Source: UBA1413 sp964650525 (GTDB lineage: Bacteria > Bacteroidota > Bacteroidia > Bacteroidales > Prolixibacteraceae). From it: 64,000 nt of DNA. The position numbers and the translations under genes are program-made. Under the pieces are notes generated by a model. That model saw only the letters and a program-made list of their open reading frames with translations, made no database searches and was not told where the DNA came from. Positions 45,082 through 53,158 of this stretch are shown here, piece after piece (the first letter of the stretch is position 1; the number at the start of each line of letters is the position of its first letter). The stretch is from positions 30,204 to 94,203 of the forward strand of contig CAZYUA010000015.1 of NCBI GenBank assembly GCA_964650525.1. The letters are read 5' to 3'.

Positions 45082-45309
45082 ATGAAGAAATTTACTACCC
45101 GTTTATTGTTAGTCGATGCAAACAAAAGGAATCAGAGAATTCATCCTATCGTTTTTCTTCAGGATTCCGGACAGCAGACTAACACCGACATCATCCCGGA
45201 TTGGTTTTCACCACCGGAAAACAGAGTAAGGGCTTTGATGGCGTATGCACAGGCCCTCAGGATTATCCCAACTGAATCTGCAGGAATTGCAGAGTGTAAT
45301 ATCAACTGA
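45082..45309 (+). CDS. Small hypothetical protein downstream of the sigma factor
   Basis: 75 residues from MKKFTTRLLLVDANKRNQRI (a Met two codons upstream, 45076, is the alternative). The middle IIPDWFSPPENRVRALMAYAQ is a compact motif I associate, without certainty, with small unnamed Bacteroidetes proteins. No signal peptide, membrane segment or domain is recognised. It lies 68 bp after the sigma gene and directly before a strong terminator, so it is probably co-transcribed; it could modulate the sigma factor (inference only). Confidence 0.6.
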   Translation: MKKFTTRLLLVDANKRNQRIHPIVFLQDSGQQTNTDIIPDWFSPPENRVRALMAYAQALRIIPTESAGIAECNIN

Positions 45310-45311
45310 AG

Positions 45312-45342
45312 AATCCCGGAGTTGCCTCCGGGATTTTTTTTT
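45312..45342 (+). terminator. Strong rho-independent terminator of the sigma factor unit
   Basis: Perfect 10-bp stem AATCCCGGAG/CTCCGGGATT with a TTGC loop and a run of nine T (45334-45342), directly after the small gene. Confidence 0.9.
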
Positions 45343-45353
45343 GCAAATAATTG

Positions 45354-45383
45354 TTGGAATATTAAATAATATTGATATATTTG
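45354..45383 (+). promoter_or_regulatory. Bacteroidetes-type promoter of the SPFH gene
   Basis: TTG (45354-45356), exactly 19 bases, then TATATTTG (45376-45383), an exact TAnnTTTG. The spacing fits the known Bacteroidetes -33/-7 consensus. It lies in a very AT-rich gap between the preceding terminator and the start codon at 45416, with ATATCAAAA/AGTATCAAAA direct repeats just after it. Confidence 0.75.
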
Positions 45384-45415
45384 TGATATCAAAATAGTAT
45401 TAAATAAGTATCAAA

Positions 45416-46261
45416 ATGGAAAAGAAGTTTTTACCTTATTCTGGTTATCTGTTTGTTGCAATTGAGCTGGTTTTGCTGGTTGTAATCGTTCTGTCCGCCA
45501 TGCGCGGTCTGATCCTTCCGGCAGTACTTATCGGAGTGGTATTTTTCTTTTTGATGGGAGGATTTCTGATTGTCAATCCCAATGAGAGTTCCGTACTTGT
45601 TTTGTTTGGTGCCTATAAAGGAAGTGTCAAGGAGAATGGTTTTTATTGGGTGAATCCTTTTTTTTCGAAGAAGAAGATTTCGCTCAGGGCGCGCAACATT
45701 AATTCGGAACCGATCAAGGTGAACGACAAGATCGGGAACCCCATTATGATAGGGGCCGTGGTAGTTTGGCGGGTTGAGGAGACCTTTAAGGCTGCTTTCC
45801 AGGTCGATGATTATGAGCATTTTGTGAATATTCAGACGGAGGCGGCCATCCGGAAACTTGCGGGTTTGTATCCGTACGACAATTTTGAGGATAGTGGTGC
45901 GGAGGTTACTCTACGGAGCGGCGGTGAAGAGGTCAACGATCAGTTGGAGAAGGAGTTGTCGGAGCGTTTGAGTATTGCCGGTGTGGAGGTTATGGAAGCG
46001 CGCATCAATTATCTGGCGTATGCCCAGGAGATTGCCCAGGCCATGCTCAAGCGGCAGCAAGCTTCAGCCATAGTGGCTGCCCGTTTCAAGATTGTGGAGG
46101 GAGCAGTGAGCATGGTAGAGATGGCCCTTGATGAACTCAGCAAAAAAGATATCGTCCGGCTTGATGAAGAGAAAAAGGCCTCTATGGTCAGTAACCTGAT
46201 GGTGGTCCTTTGCGGTGATAAGGAGGCCACTCCGATTGTCAATACGGGTACCATTTACTGA
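45416..46261 (+). CDS. SPFH (stomatin/prohibitin/flotillin) domain membrane protein
   Basis: 281 residues. Two N-terminal membrane helices (GYLFVAIELVLLVVIVLSAM and LILPAVLIGVVFFFLMGGFL) are followed by the SPFH domain: IVNPNESSVLVLFGAYKGSV, NPIMIGAVVVWRVEETFKAA, then a coiled-coil helix AQEIAQAMLKRQQASAIVAA. SPFH proteins build membrane scaffolds and lipid microdomains. It heads a trio with a DUF6141-like membrane protein (95 bp gap) and a ribbon-helix-helix protein, behind its own promoter. I believe this order recurs in other Bacteroidetes; the function there is unknown. Confidence 0.92.
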   Translation: MEKKFLPYSGYLFVAIELVLLVVIVLSAMRGLILPAVLIGVVFFFLMGGFLIVNPNESSVLVLFGAYKGSVKENGFYWVNPFFSKKKISLRARNINSEPIKVNDKIGNPIMIGAVVVWRVEETFKAAFQVDDYEHFVNIQTEAAIRKLAGLYPYDNFEDSGAEVTLRSGGEEVNDQLEKELSERLSIAGVEVMEARINYLAYAQEIAQAMLKRQQASAIVAARFKIVEGAVSMVEMALDELSKKDIVRLDEEKKASMVSNLMVVLCGDKEATPIVNTGTIY

Positions 46262-46356
46262 TAGGGCGACAAATGCTCCTGCTTGTCCACTGACGGGACT
46301 CCGGGGTCCCTGCGGCAGGTTGTTGAGCTTTTGGGTATCCTGAATAACAATATGAA

Positions 46357-46902
46357 ATGGAAAAGTTACTTTTCAGGGAGGAGCAGCGGTTCTCGCAGTG
46401 GTGGCTCTGGACACTTCTCCTGTCTGTATTTGCCGTGGCGGTGGGGCCCCTCTGGTATGGTCTGATTTTCCAGTTGTCCACAGGAAATCCCTGGGGTACA
46501 AATCCTGCGGGCGATGGGGTCCTGGCAGTTACCACTGTTTTCGTAACCCTAGTCATGGGAGTGATACTTTGGTTGTTCCTGGCCATGCGACTGCAGATTG
46601 AAATCAATACCGGCGGATTGCGATTCCGCTACCTTCCTCTGGTCCGGAAATGGAGAAACATCCGGCGCGAGGAGATCATGCGGTTTGAGGTGGGTACTTA
46701 CAGACCAGTTGCTGAATACGGAGGATGGGGAATCCGCGGTGGCAAGGGTAAGTATGGCAAGGCTTTCAACGTATCTGGTAATGTGGGGTTGAAACTATTC
46801 CTTAGTAACGGAAAATTCCTCCTTCTCGGCACTCAACGCAGCCAGGCAATGTTGGCTGCCATGAAAAAAATGATGACCCCGGAGACCGTCTCCCGGTTTT
46901 GA
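46357..46902 (+). CDS. DUF6141-like membrane protein
   Basis: 181 residues. Two hydrophobic helices at the N-terminus (WWLWTLLLSVFAVAVGPLWY and VLAVTTVFVTLVMGVILWLF), then a soluble C-terminal part with GLRFRYLPLVRKW and a Gly/Lys loop GGWGIRGGKGKYGKAFNVSG, ending in a PH-like strand pattern (GLKLFLSNGKFLLLGTQ). This is the layout of small membrane proteins with a bPH-like domain; the DUF6141 label is my recollection, not a search result. Lies between the SPFH gene and the ribbon-helix-helix gene; interaction with the SPFH protein is plausible. Confidence 0.8.
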   Translation: MEKLLFREEQRFSQWWLWTLLLSVFAVAVGPLWYGLIFQLSTGNPWGTNPAGDGVLAVTTVFVTLVMGVILWLFLAMRLQIEINTGGLRFRYLPLVRKWRNIRREEIMRFEVGTYRPVAEYGGWGIRGGKGKYGKAFNVSGNVGLKLFLSNGKFLLLGTQRSQAMLAAMKKMMTPETVSRF

Positions 46903-46926
46903 TCGTCAGCTTAATGGGAAAGGGTG

Positions 46927-47100
46927 ATGAGCAAGAAAAAAACTTTCGCTTTAAGGGTAGATTCCCGGATTCTGTCGGCAGTGGAGAAATGGGCTGCTGA
47001 TGACTTCCGGAGTACCAACGGGCAATTGGAATGGATTATTTATAAAGCGCTGAAAGATGCTAAACGTATGAAGGGAAATCTCGAAGTCCCGGAAGAATAA
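46927..47100 (+). CDS. Arc-like ribbon-helix-helix protein (57 residues)
   Basis: A short frame from the ATG at 46927 to TAA at 47100 codes for MSKKKTFALRVDSRILSAVE... with a basic N-terminus, a beta strand (TFALRVDS), helix (ILSAVEKWAADDF), the turn STNGQ and a second helix (LEWIIYKALKDAKRM), the Arc/MetJ ribbon-helix-helix pattern. It sits 24 bp after the DUF6141-like gene on the same strand. It probably binds DNA as a dimer, perhaps to control this operon; alternatively it acts as a small RNA/DNA-independent adaptor. Its size makes it easy to overlook. Confidence 0.8.
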   Translation: MSKKKTFALRVDSRILSAVEKWAADDFRSTNGQLEWIIYKALKDAKRMKGNLEVPEE

Positions 47101-47216
47101 CAACGTTAAACAGGATTTTCTCAGTTGTCAAACCAGATCCGTCAGCAACGGAGGGAGGGGTGTTTCTCTTTTGTAAGAGTGTTTTTGCTGTCAGCAGGCA
47201 GGTCCGGTGATGCGGC

Positions 47217-48251
47217 TCATCCGGATTCCTGTTTCCTGTGTTCTTCCAGCCAAAGCAGGATCCTGGCGCCATTTTTCACCGGATCTGTATCTTCTGCTGC
47301 CAGGGTGATAATTTTGTCGCTACGATGGAGCCTTAACCCTTTCAGGTAAGATTTATCATAATAATTTAGGATCAGGTTGGCCGCTTCTCGCCAATTGAGT
47401 TCTTTCAGCCTTTGAAGAGCCTCCCCGGCATTTTGTTCACCCATCCGTCTGGAAATTCGGGCAATGGGGTCTGCCAGCAAGGAGATTTCCTGATTCTTGT
47501 ACTCTTCCACCAGCCTGGTAATCCGTTCGCTGCGGGGAATATCCAGAAAAAAAACCTCGCTGTCGAGCATTTGCCGGTAAAGCCCGGGTGGCAGGGTGAC
47601 CCCCCCGATATTGCGGCTTTCATCTTCCAGCCATACCGGCCGGGTAAGATCCAGATGGCGGAATGTTTCAAACAGGTTATTTTCAAATTGTTCCACCGTG
47701 GGTTGCCGGCCCATGGAGCCAAAAGCTGAACCCTTATGGTTAGCAAGTGCTTCGAGGTCAACAGCCTGGTGCCCTTTTCTGCACAGGTAGGGAATAATAC
47801 TGGTTTTTCCGCTACCTGTGTAACCCCCGATAATTTCCAGGCGAAGCGGGGTGTCAAAGAACCGCAGAACCAGATTACGATAGGCTTTATATCCTCCCCG
47901 GATTGTGATTACCTCCCGGAAGCCGTTCAGGCTGAGGTGGTCAGCAAACGTGGCACTACGCAGTCCTCCCCTCCAGCAGTAAACCCCTAATTTCCTTTCG
48001 GGGGCAAGGGCTTCTGCTGCATGGATAAAATCTTCCAGTTTGGGCAGGACATAACGGTATCCCAGTCGCCAGGCTTCTTCAGCAGATTCCTTAGTGTAGG
48101 CTGTACCCACAGACGCTCTCTCTTCGTCGCTGAACAGGGGAATATTGGTGGCACCCGGAAGATGCCCCTGCCGGTACTCGCCGGGAGACCGGACATCGAC
48201 CAGGGATATTCCCGTAAGTAAAAAATCTTCCACTTCCAGGGAGGTGACCAT
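47217..48251 (-). CDS. mnmH: tRNA 2-selenouridine synthase
   Basis: Replaces sulphur by selenium in the 2-thiouridine of the tRNA wobble base, using selenophosphate. 344 residues from MVTSLEVEDFLL: N-terminal rhodanese domain (SLVDVRSPGEYRQGHLPGA) with the active Cys in GVYCWRGGLRSATF, then a P-loop domain with EIIGGYTGSGKTSIIPYL and the LANHKGSAFGSMG motif. All are typical of MnmH/SelU. The frame extends to 48290. A minus-strand TATTTTTG (48256-48263) just upstream hints at a very short leader. No selD is in the window; its presence elsewhere would be expected. Confidence 0.94.
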   Translation of the reverse strand: MVTSLEVEDFLLTGISLVDVRSPGEYRQGHLPGATNIPLFSDEERASVGTAYTKESAEEAWRLGYRYVLPKLEDFIHAAEALAPERKLGVYCWRGGLRSATFADHLSLNGFREVITIRGGYKAYRNLVLRFFDTPLRLEIIGGYTGSGKTSIIPYLCRKGHQAVDLEALANHKGSAFGSMGRQPTVEQFENNLFETFRHLDLTRPVWLEDESRNIGGVTLPPGLYRQMLDSEVFFLDIPRSERITRLVEEYKNQEISLLADPIARISRRMGEQNAGEALQRLKELNWREAANLILNYYDKSYLKGLRLHRSDKIITLAAEDTDPVKNGARILLWLEEHRKQESG

Positions 48252-48401
48252 GGCGCAAAAATAATCCAATCCGGTGGTATAACGGTACATATGGCCGGCA
48301 AGGTTTTAAATAAACTTTAAATATGGAGATCCTGCAAGGGCGTGGGAGTATCAATCCTCAAATAACGTGTAATTTTATGCCTCAAACCTAAATTCCATCC
48401 G

Positions 48402-50063
48402 ATGAAGATCAGTCCGTTGCAACAGCAAAGAACCAGGTACCAGCCCAAGTTGCCATTATCCCTGCTGGGAGACGTAAAATTGGTAGAAGGAGAGCCTACC
48501 CGGTCGGTCGCCGATCGGGAGGAGATCCGGAACGAGTTTCCTCATACCTATGGGATGCCCCTGGTAACTTTTGCAGAAAGCCGGGAGGTAAGCCATCATA
48601 AGCCGGTAAATGTGGGGGTTATCCTGTCGGGCGGTCAGGCGCCGGGAGGCCATAACGTTATTGCAGGCATTTTTGACGGGATTAAGAAGCTGAATCCCGG
48701 AAGCCGGTTGTACGGGTTCAAGGGGGGACCGGACGGATTGATTCATCACCAATACATGGAGATAGAGGAGGAATTCCTGGCAGGTTTCCGGAATACGGGT
48801 GGTTTTGACATCATTGGTTCGGGCAGGACAAAACTTGAAGAACCCGAGCAGTTCGACAAAGGGCTGGCCATATTGAACGCGTTAGGGATTCAGGCCCTTG
48901 TGATCATCGGGGGTGACGACAGCAATACGAACGCCGGGGTTTTGGCTGAGTATTACCTTGCCAACCAGTCTGGGATACGGGTTATCGGGTGCCCCAAAAC
49001 CATCGACGGTGATTTGAAGAATGAGATGATTGAAGCCTCGTTTGGATTTGACACCGCCACAAAAGTCTATTCCGAACTGATCGGGAATATTGCGCGGGAT
49101 GCCAATTCAGCGAAGAAATACTGGCATTTCATTAAACTGATGGGCCGGTCTGCTTCTCATATCGGCCTTGAATGTGCGCTGCAAACCCAGCCCAATATCT
49201 GTCTGATATCCGAGGAGGTAGCAGAAAAGAAACAGACACTCCGGGATATTGTGGAGTACATGGCCGGGGTAATCGCCCGGCGTGCAGACAGGGGGTTGAA
49301 TTTTGGGGTTGCCTTAATTCCTGAGGGGCTTATTGAGTTCATCCCAGAGATGAAAATCCTGATTCAGGAGCTGAATGACCTTTTAGCAGAGGAGACTCCC
49401 ACAGAGAAGCAATTCAGGGACCTTGCCGATGAGGCAGAGAGAAGGGCATTTATCACCGGTCTGTTATCGCCCTCCTCTGCCGTTGTTTACGCTTCCCTGC
49501 CGGCGGGTATTGCCAATCAGTTAACGTTAGACCGGGATCCCCACGGGAATGTTCAGGTCTCACTCATCCAGACGGAAGCCTTGTTGGGGGAGATGCTCCA
49601 CAAAAGACTGAAGGAGATGAAACTTGAGAAGACCTATACCGGCAAGTTCAGCACCCAATACCATTTTTTCGGATATGAAGGGCGATGTGCCGCACCCTCG
49701 AATTTTGATGCTGACTATTGTTACACTTTGGGTTATACGGCAGCCATGCTTGTCGGAGCCGGGAAGAGTGGCTATATGACCTCAGTGCGGAAGCTAACGG
49801 AACCTGCATCGGAATGGGTGGCCGGCGGTGTCCCGGTGACCATGATGATGAATATGGAAAAGAGACATGGCAGGATGAAGGCGGTGATCCAGAAAGCACT
49901 GGTAAAACTGGATGATACTCCTTTTCGTTTTTTTGCCGCGAAACGCGATCAATGGGCTGAAGAGACCTGTTTTGTTTATCCCGGGCCTATTCAGTATTTC
50001 GGGCCCCCGGAGGTTTGTGACCAGCCTACCCTTACCCTGAAACTGGAACAGGGCAAGCTATAA
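48402..50063 (+). CDS. pfp: Pyrophosphate-fructose 6-phosphate 1-phosphotransferase
   Basis: Reversible phosphofructokinase using pyrophosphate, replacing or complementing ATP-PFK in glycolysis. 553 residues, the long (plant-like/Clostridium-like) class. VGVILSGGQAPGGHNVIAG near residue 68, IIGGDDSNTNAGVLAEYY with the GGDD typical of PPi enzymes (ATP enzymes have GGDG), and CPKTIDGDLKNEMIEASFGF with the Lys that favours PPi (ATP enzymes have PGTIDND). GRSASHIGLECALQTQPN binds the sugar phosphate. Single-gene unit ended by a strong terminator. Confidence 0.95.
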   Translation: MKISPLQQQRTRYQPKLPLSLLGDVKLVEGEPTRSVADREEIRNEFPHTYGMPLVTFAESREVSHHKPVNVGVILSGGQAPGGHNVIAGIFDGIKKLNPGSRLYGFKGGPDGLIHHQYMEIEEEFLAGFRNTGGFDIIGSGRTKLEEPEQFDKGLAILNALGIQALVIIGGDDSNTNAGVLAEYYLANQSGIRVIGCPKTIDGDLKNEMIEASFGFDTATKVYSELIGNIARDANSAKKYWHFIKLMGRSASHIGLECALQTQPNICLISEEVAEKKQTLRDIVEYMAGVIARRADRGLNFGVALIPEGLIEFIPEMKILIQELNDLLAEETPTEKQFRDLADEAERRAFITGLLSPSSAVVYASLPAGIANQLTLDRDPHGNVQVSLIQTEALLGEMLHKRLKEMKLEKTYTGKFSTQYHFFGYEGRCAAPSNFDADYCYTLGYTAAMLVGAGKSGYMTSVRKLTEPASEWVAGGVPVTMMMNMEKRHGRMKAVIQKALVKLDDTPFRFFAAKRDQWAEETCFVYPGPIQYFGPPEVCDQPTLTLKLEQGKL

Positions 50064-50099
50064 AAACAAACGCCCCGGCCATGCCGGGGCGTTTGTTTT
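50063..50099. terminator. Bidirectional terminator between pfp and a convergent gene
   Basis: 17-bp perfect stem (50063-50079 with 50083-50099) with a CAT loop; it reads AAAACAAACGCCCCGGC on one arm and ends in TTTGTTTT on the other, so a T-rich tail exists on both strands. It lies directly at the pfp stop codon and 20 bases past the stop of the convergent minus-strand gene. Confidence 0.9.
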
Positions 50100-50118
50100 A
50101 TAGCACCTCCCTCAAAGT

Positions 50119-51177
50119 TCAGAAGTTGACCGAGAAGTAAACTGCCGGGCCGGAAAGGTAATAACGCTCGGGGAGTACTACCATCCTGAATCCCCGGGAA
50201 CCCGCCTTAAAATAGGCCTTCCCCAGCCTGAAGTAGATCTTGCCTGCAATCCTTACCCTGACAGCGTCGAAGGGCAGCTCGTTAAACCAGATTCCGAAGG
50301 GGTCGTCTACCCAGACATACCCGATACCATTGTAATAGCGGTAGAAAAAACCATTGTCGAAATAGTAGCGGTTGTGGCCTGAATGGAAGAGGTAAGGATC
50401 TTGTCCGAATCCTCTCAGGATGTGCCCGTATCCGGGATAGTACCAGTAATTCCTGTTGTCGCGGAAATAGGCAGGAATGGTTCCTTGCCGGTAATGGTGG
50501 CTGTAATTCCAGGAGCGGTCGTTCCATGCGTAGTGCCTGTGTTCCCACTCTTTCCGGGAAAGATTCCTGTGTTCCCGCTCGTTCCAGTTGTTCTGTCTGG
50601 AATACCCTTCTTCGCGGTCAACATCGTGACGGTCCCGGTTAATGGCTGCCGATGTGCCGGGACCCTGTCCCTGTTGTCCGGCATTTTTTCTGCCAACCCT
50701 GCTGTTTTCTCTGACAGCCGGATGGTTGCCGCCCGGGTACTGGTTTGCTGCCTTGTAGCTCTTTTTCGCCACGTACTGATTCTCCTTGCCGTAATCAGGA
50801 TTGCCGTAACTGCTTTCCTTCTTTTCCGGTTTTACGGCATGGACTGGCTGGTTGCTTTGGGTCCCGGAGATGGCTTTTGGTCCCGTATGGCCGGTTCGTT
50901 TGTTGTCAGTAAAGACCTCCCGGCCTGAAACAGCACTTTCGCGGCGACCGGAGGTACCGGCGATTTCCGATCGGTCGTCGTAAGTTGATGATTTATAAAT
51001 TGTTGAATTTTCTTTCATAACTCTCTGCCTGTCCGGGTCTGCAGAAAGTTTCGTTTCCCTGCGGCTGTTTTTCCCGTGGTCGCCGCTCTCGCTGCCACGC
51101 GCCGGCTGTCCGGCGGTTGCATATACTGCGCCCATCATCAGGATGGTACCACACAGTGTAAGAATTCTTGTTTTCAT
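50119..51177 (-). CDS. Secreted hypothetical protein, low-complexity with a C-terminal SH3/DUF6515-like segment
   Basis: 352 residues: signal peptide (MKTRILTLCGTILMMGAVYATA), then about 190 residues of charged, Ser/Asn/Gly/Arg-rich low complexity, a Trp/Tyr/His-rich part (about 205-250) and a C-terminal domain (about 255-352) with YYFDNGFFYRYYNGIGYVWV and VRIAGKIYFRLGKAYFKAGS, similar in pattern to the repeat of DUF6515 proteins. The protein ends in VYFSVNF, a terminal Phe like that of outer-membrane proteins, but barrel strands are not visible. Function unknown; it may be a cell-surface or periplasmic structural protein. Confidence 0.65.
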   Translation of the reverse strand: MKTRILTLCGTILMMGAVYATAGQPARGSESGDHGKNSRRETKLSADPDRQRVMKENSTIYKSSTYDDRSEIAGTSGRRESAVSGREVFTDNKRTGHTGPKAISGTQSNQPVHAVKPEKKESSYGNPDYGKENQYVAKKSYKAANQYPGGNHPAVRENSRVGRKNAGQQGQGPGTSAAINRDRHDVDREEGYSRQNNWNEREHRNLSRKEWEHRHYAWNDRSWNYSHHYRQGTIPAYFRDNRNYWYYPGYGHILRGFGQDPYLFHSGHNRYYFDNGFFYRYYNGIGYVWVDDPFGIWFNELPFDAVRVRIAGKIYFRLGKAYFKAGSRGFRMVVLPERYYLSGPAVYFSVNF

Positions 51178-51306
51178 GGCTTCCGTTTTTTAAATTTGTA
51201 ATTGTGCCGCGTTTTACCGGTAAACATGTTAAGGTAAATACAAACCCTGTGCCATAAAATGAAACATTTTACGGCCTTTTACCATGAATATGAAAGCGGA
51301 GAATTC

Positions 51307-51924
51307 TTAGTCCTGCTGCAGGGGACTGATGAGCTTTATCAGGCTGGCGTAGGTATTCCCAAGCACTTCTGCAAGTTCTTCCCGGTGAAACCACCGAACT
51401 TCCAGGATCTCTTCCGCCGTTTCCGGAACCGTCGGCTCTGAACCTGTTGCTTGCATGGAGAACCACCGGGTTTCTTTGAGGATCCAGGTTCCCGTGTTTC
51501 CCTTGCAGGAGGATTGGTAAAGATGCCATGTCGGGGGTAATGTCCCGCCGATGGTCAGGTTCCAAAGCCCCGTTTCTTCCCTGACTTCCCGCAGGGCTGT
51601 CATTTCCGGGGTTTCTCCTTCGTCTTGTTTCCCCTTGGGAAGATCCCATTTTCCCTTACGGAACAGGAACAACCAGGTGTTCTCCTTCTTTACGATGCCG
51701 CCGGCTGCCGGGACGACCAGGAAAAGTTTCCGGAATTCCTTCCAGATAAGGGTCTCATCGCCGGTCAGCACCAGGAGCTGTTGATTTCCGGTGAGAAATG
51801 CGTTCACCCGGGCAGAAACCGTAGAGCAGGAAGCCCTGTCGGTTTTGCTGCAGCGGCCGGCACCCTCCTCACGGGTTTCGCCGGCGATGATAATACTCCG
51901 GTCATTCAGAAAAACTTCATACAT
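51307..51924 (-). CDS. NUDIX hydrolase
   Basis: 205 residues. The Nudix box GKQDEGETPEMTALREVREE is complete (with TG following), about residues 118-140, and sits in FLFRKGKWDLPKGKQ. An N-terminal part of about 85 residues (VFLNDRSIIIAGE..., LLVLTGDETLIWKEFRKLF) has no clear domain and may add a second fold. It hydrolyses a nucleoside diphosphate linked to another moiety; the substrate is unknown. Divergent from pyrE, an arrangement I recognise as frequent in Bacteroidetes. Confidence 0.9.
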   Translation of the reverse strand: MYEVFLNDRSIIIAGETREEGAGRCSKTDRASCSTVSARVNAFLTGNQQLLVLTGDETLIWKEFRKLFLVVPAAGGIVKKENTWLFLFRKGKWDLPKGKQDEGETPEMTALREVREETGLWNLTIGGTLPPTWHLYQSSCKGNTGTWILKETRWFSMQATGSEPTVPETAEEILEVRWFHREELAEVLGNTYASLIKLISPLQQD

Positions 51925-51927
51925 TTG
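51920..51927 (+). promoter_or_regulatory. Candidate -7 element for pyrE
   Basis: TACATTTG fits TAnnTTTG and ends 24 bases before the pyrE ATG; it overlaps the start codon of the divergent nudix gene. No TTTG at -33. Confidence 0.45.
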
Positions 51928-51950
51928 TCGGGTATATTAATCCATCAGGC

Positions 51951-52586
51951 ATGGAAATAAGCATGCAGGCTGAGGTTGCGAAAATGCTGCTGCAAATTAA
52001 CGCAATTAAAATAGAACCTTCGACACCTTTTACCTGGGCTTCGGGCTGGAAATCACCCATATACTGCGACAATCGTAAGATTTTGTCGTTTCCCCGGGTG
52101 AGGGATGCTATCAGGGACCTGTTTACAAAGCAGGTAGTGAAGAGGTACCCTTCGGCAGAGGTCATCGCCGGAGTGGCAACAGGGGCCATAGCCCATGGAG
52201 TGTTGGTGGCGGACGCATTGAACCTGCCCTTTGTGTATGTCCGGCCGGCACCCAAAAGCCACGGCCTGGAGAATCTCGTTGAAGGAGTTCTGAAACCGGG
52301 GCAGCGGGTGGTGGTGATCGAAGACCTGGTATCGACCGGCAGCAGCAGCCTGAAAGCAGCCCGTGCGATCGTCGACGCAGGCGCTGATGTGCTGGGGATG
52401 GTGGCCATTTTTACCTATGAATTTCCCCAGGCGGAAGAAAATTTCAGGGAAGCAGGAATTACCCTGACAACCCTCAGCCGTTACAGAAACCTCATCGAAG
52501 AGTGCCTGCGCCAGGGTCTGATTTCCGGGGAGGACCAGGACCGGTTGTTGCAGTGGCGTTCCGACCCGGCAAACTGGGGAACATGA
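51951..52586 (+). CDS. pyrE: Orotate phosphoribosyltransferase
   Basis: Adds phosphoribose to orotate, the fifth step of pyrimidine synthesis. 211 residues, normal length. The PRPP-binding motif VVVIEDLVSTGSSSLKAA is at about residues 118-135; FTWASGWKSPIYCDNRK at the N-terminus binds orotate and YVRPAPKSHG is the catalytic loop region. It pairs functionally with pyrF at 24246. Followed after 71 bp by an SRPBCC gene, a neighbour seen in other Bacteroidetes. Confidence 0.96.
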   Translation: MEISMQAEVAKMLLQINAIKIEPSTPFTWASGWKSPIYCDNRKILSFPRVRDAIRDLFTKQVVKRYPSAEVIAGVATGAIAHGVLVADALNLPFVYVRPAPKSHGLENLVEGVLKPGQRVVVIEDLVSTGSSSLKAARAIVDAGADVLGMVAIFTYEFPQAEENFREAGITLTTLSRYRNLIEECLRQGLISGEDQDRLLQWRSDPANWGT

Positions 52587-52657
52587 CAGGAAACCCCTTC
52601 CCGGCCTGACATGTCTTCCGGTGGCGCGAGAACAGGTTTGTAAATTAATAGGATACC

Positions 52658-53107
52658 ATGGGAGTAAGTAAATATATCAGCGACGTTAAAATAATCAGCC
52701 ACCCCATAGAAGTGGTGTACAACTACCTGTCCGATTTCAGAAACTTGTCGCAATACATCAACGACGAGGTGTTGTCTGCTTTGTCAGAAAAAGTTCCGCA
52801 GGTAGCTATACGCAATTTTGAATCGGACAATGATTGCTGTCGTTTTGAAGTGGGCAGTTTTGGATCGGCTGAGATCCGGATCGTGGATCGTACCCCTTAT
52901 ACTACGATAAAGATCAGGGGTGAAGGAAAATTACCTGTTGAGCTGAACTTTTGGATCCAGTTGCTGCCGCAGGATGGTGATAAAGCGAAGATGAGGCTTA
53001 CCCTCCATGCCGAAATGGGGATGTTGGTAAAGTTGATGGTGGGAAATAAGCTGGAGGAGGGCATCAACCGGTTGGCTGACGCACTGGTTGTTCTTCCGTA
53101 TGCATAA
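52658..53107 (+). CDS. SRPBCC (START-like) family protein
   Basis: 149 residues with the START/polyketide-cyclase-like fold: an initial strand KYISDVKIISHPIEVVYNYL with the helix DFRNLSQYI, then a run of strands (CCRFEVGSFGSAEIRIVDR) and a long C-terminal helix (MVGNKLEEGINRLADALVVL). The fold makes a hydrophobic pocket for lipids or small aromatic ligands; the ligand is unknown. Conserved downstream of pyrE; no signal peptide, cytoplasmic. Confidence 0.82.
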   Translation: MGVSKYISDVKIISHPIEVVYNYLSDFRNLSQYINDEVLSALSEKVPQVAIRNFESDNDCCRFEVGSFGSAEIRIVDRTPYTTIKIRGEGKLPVELNFWIQLLPQDGDKAKMRLTLHAEMGMLVKLMVGNKLEEGINRLADALVVLPYA

Positions 53108-53158
53108 GCGTGACAGATCAGAACAACCTCCGGTCCTGACTATTCCTGAGAGTGCGGA

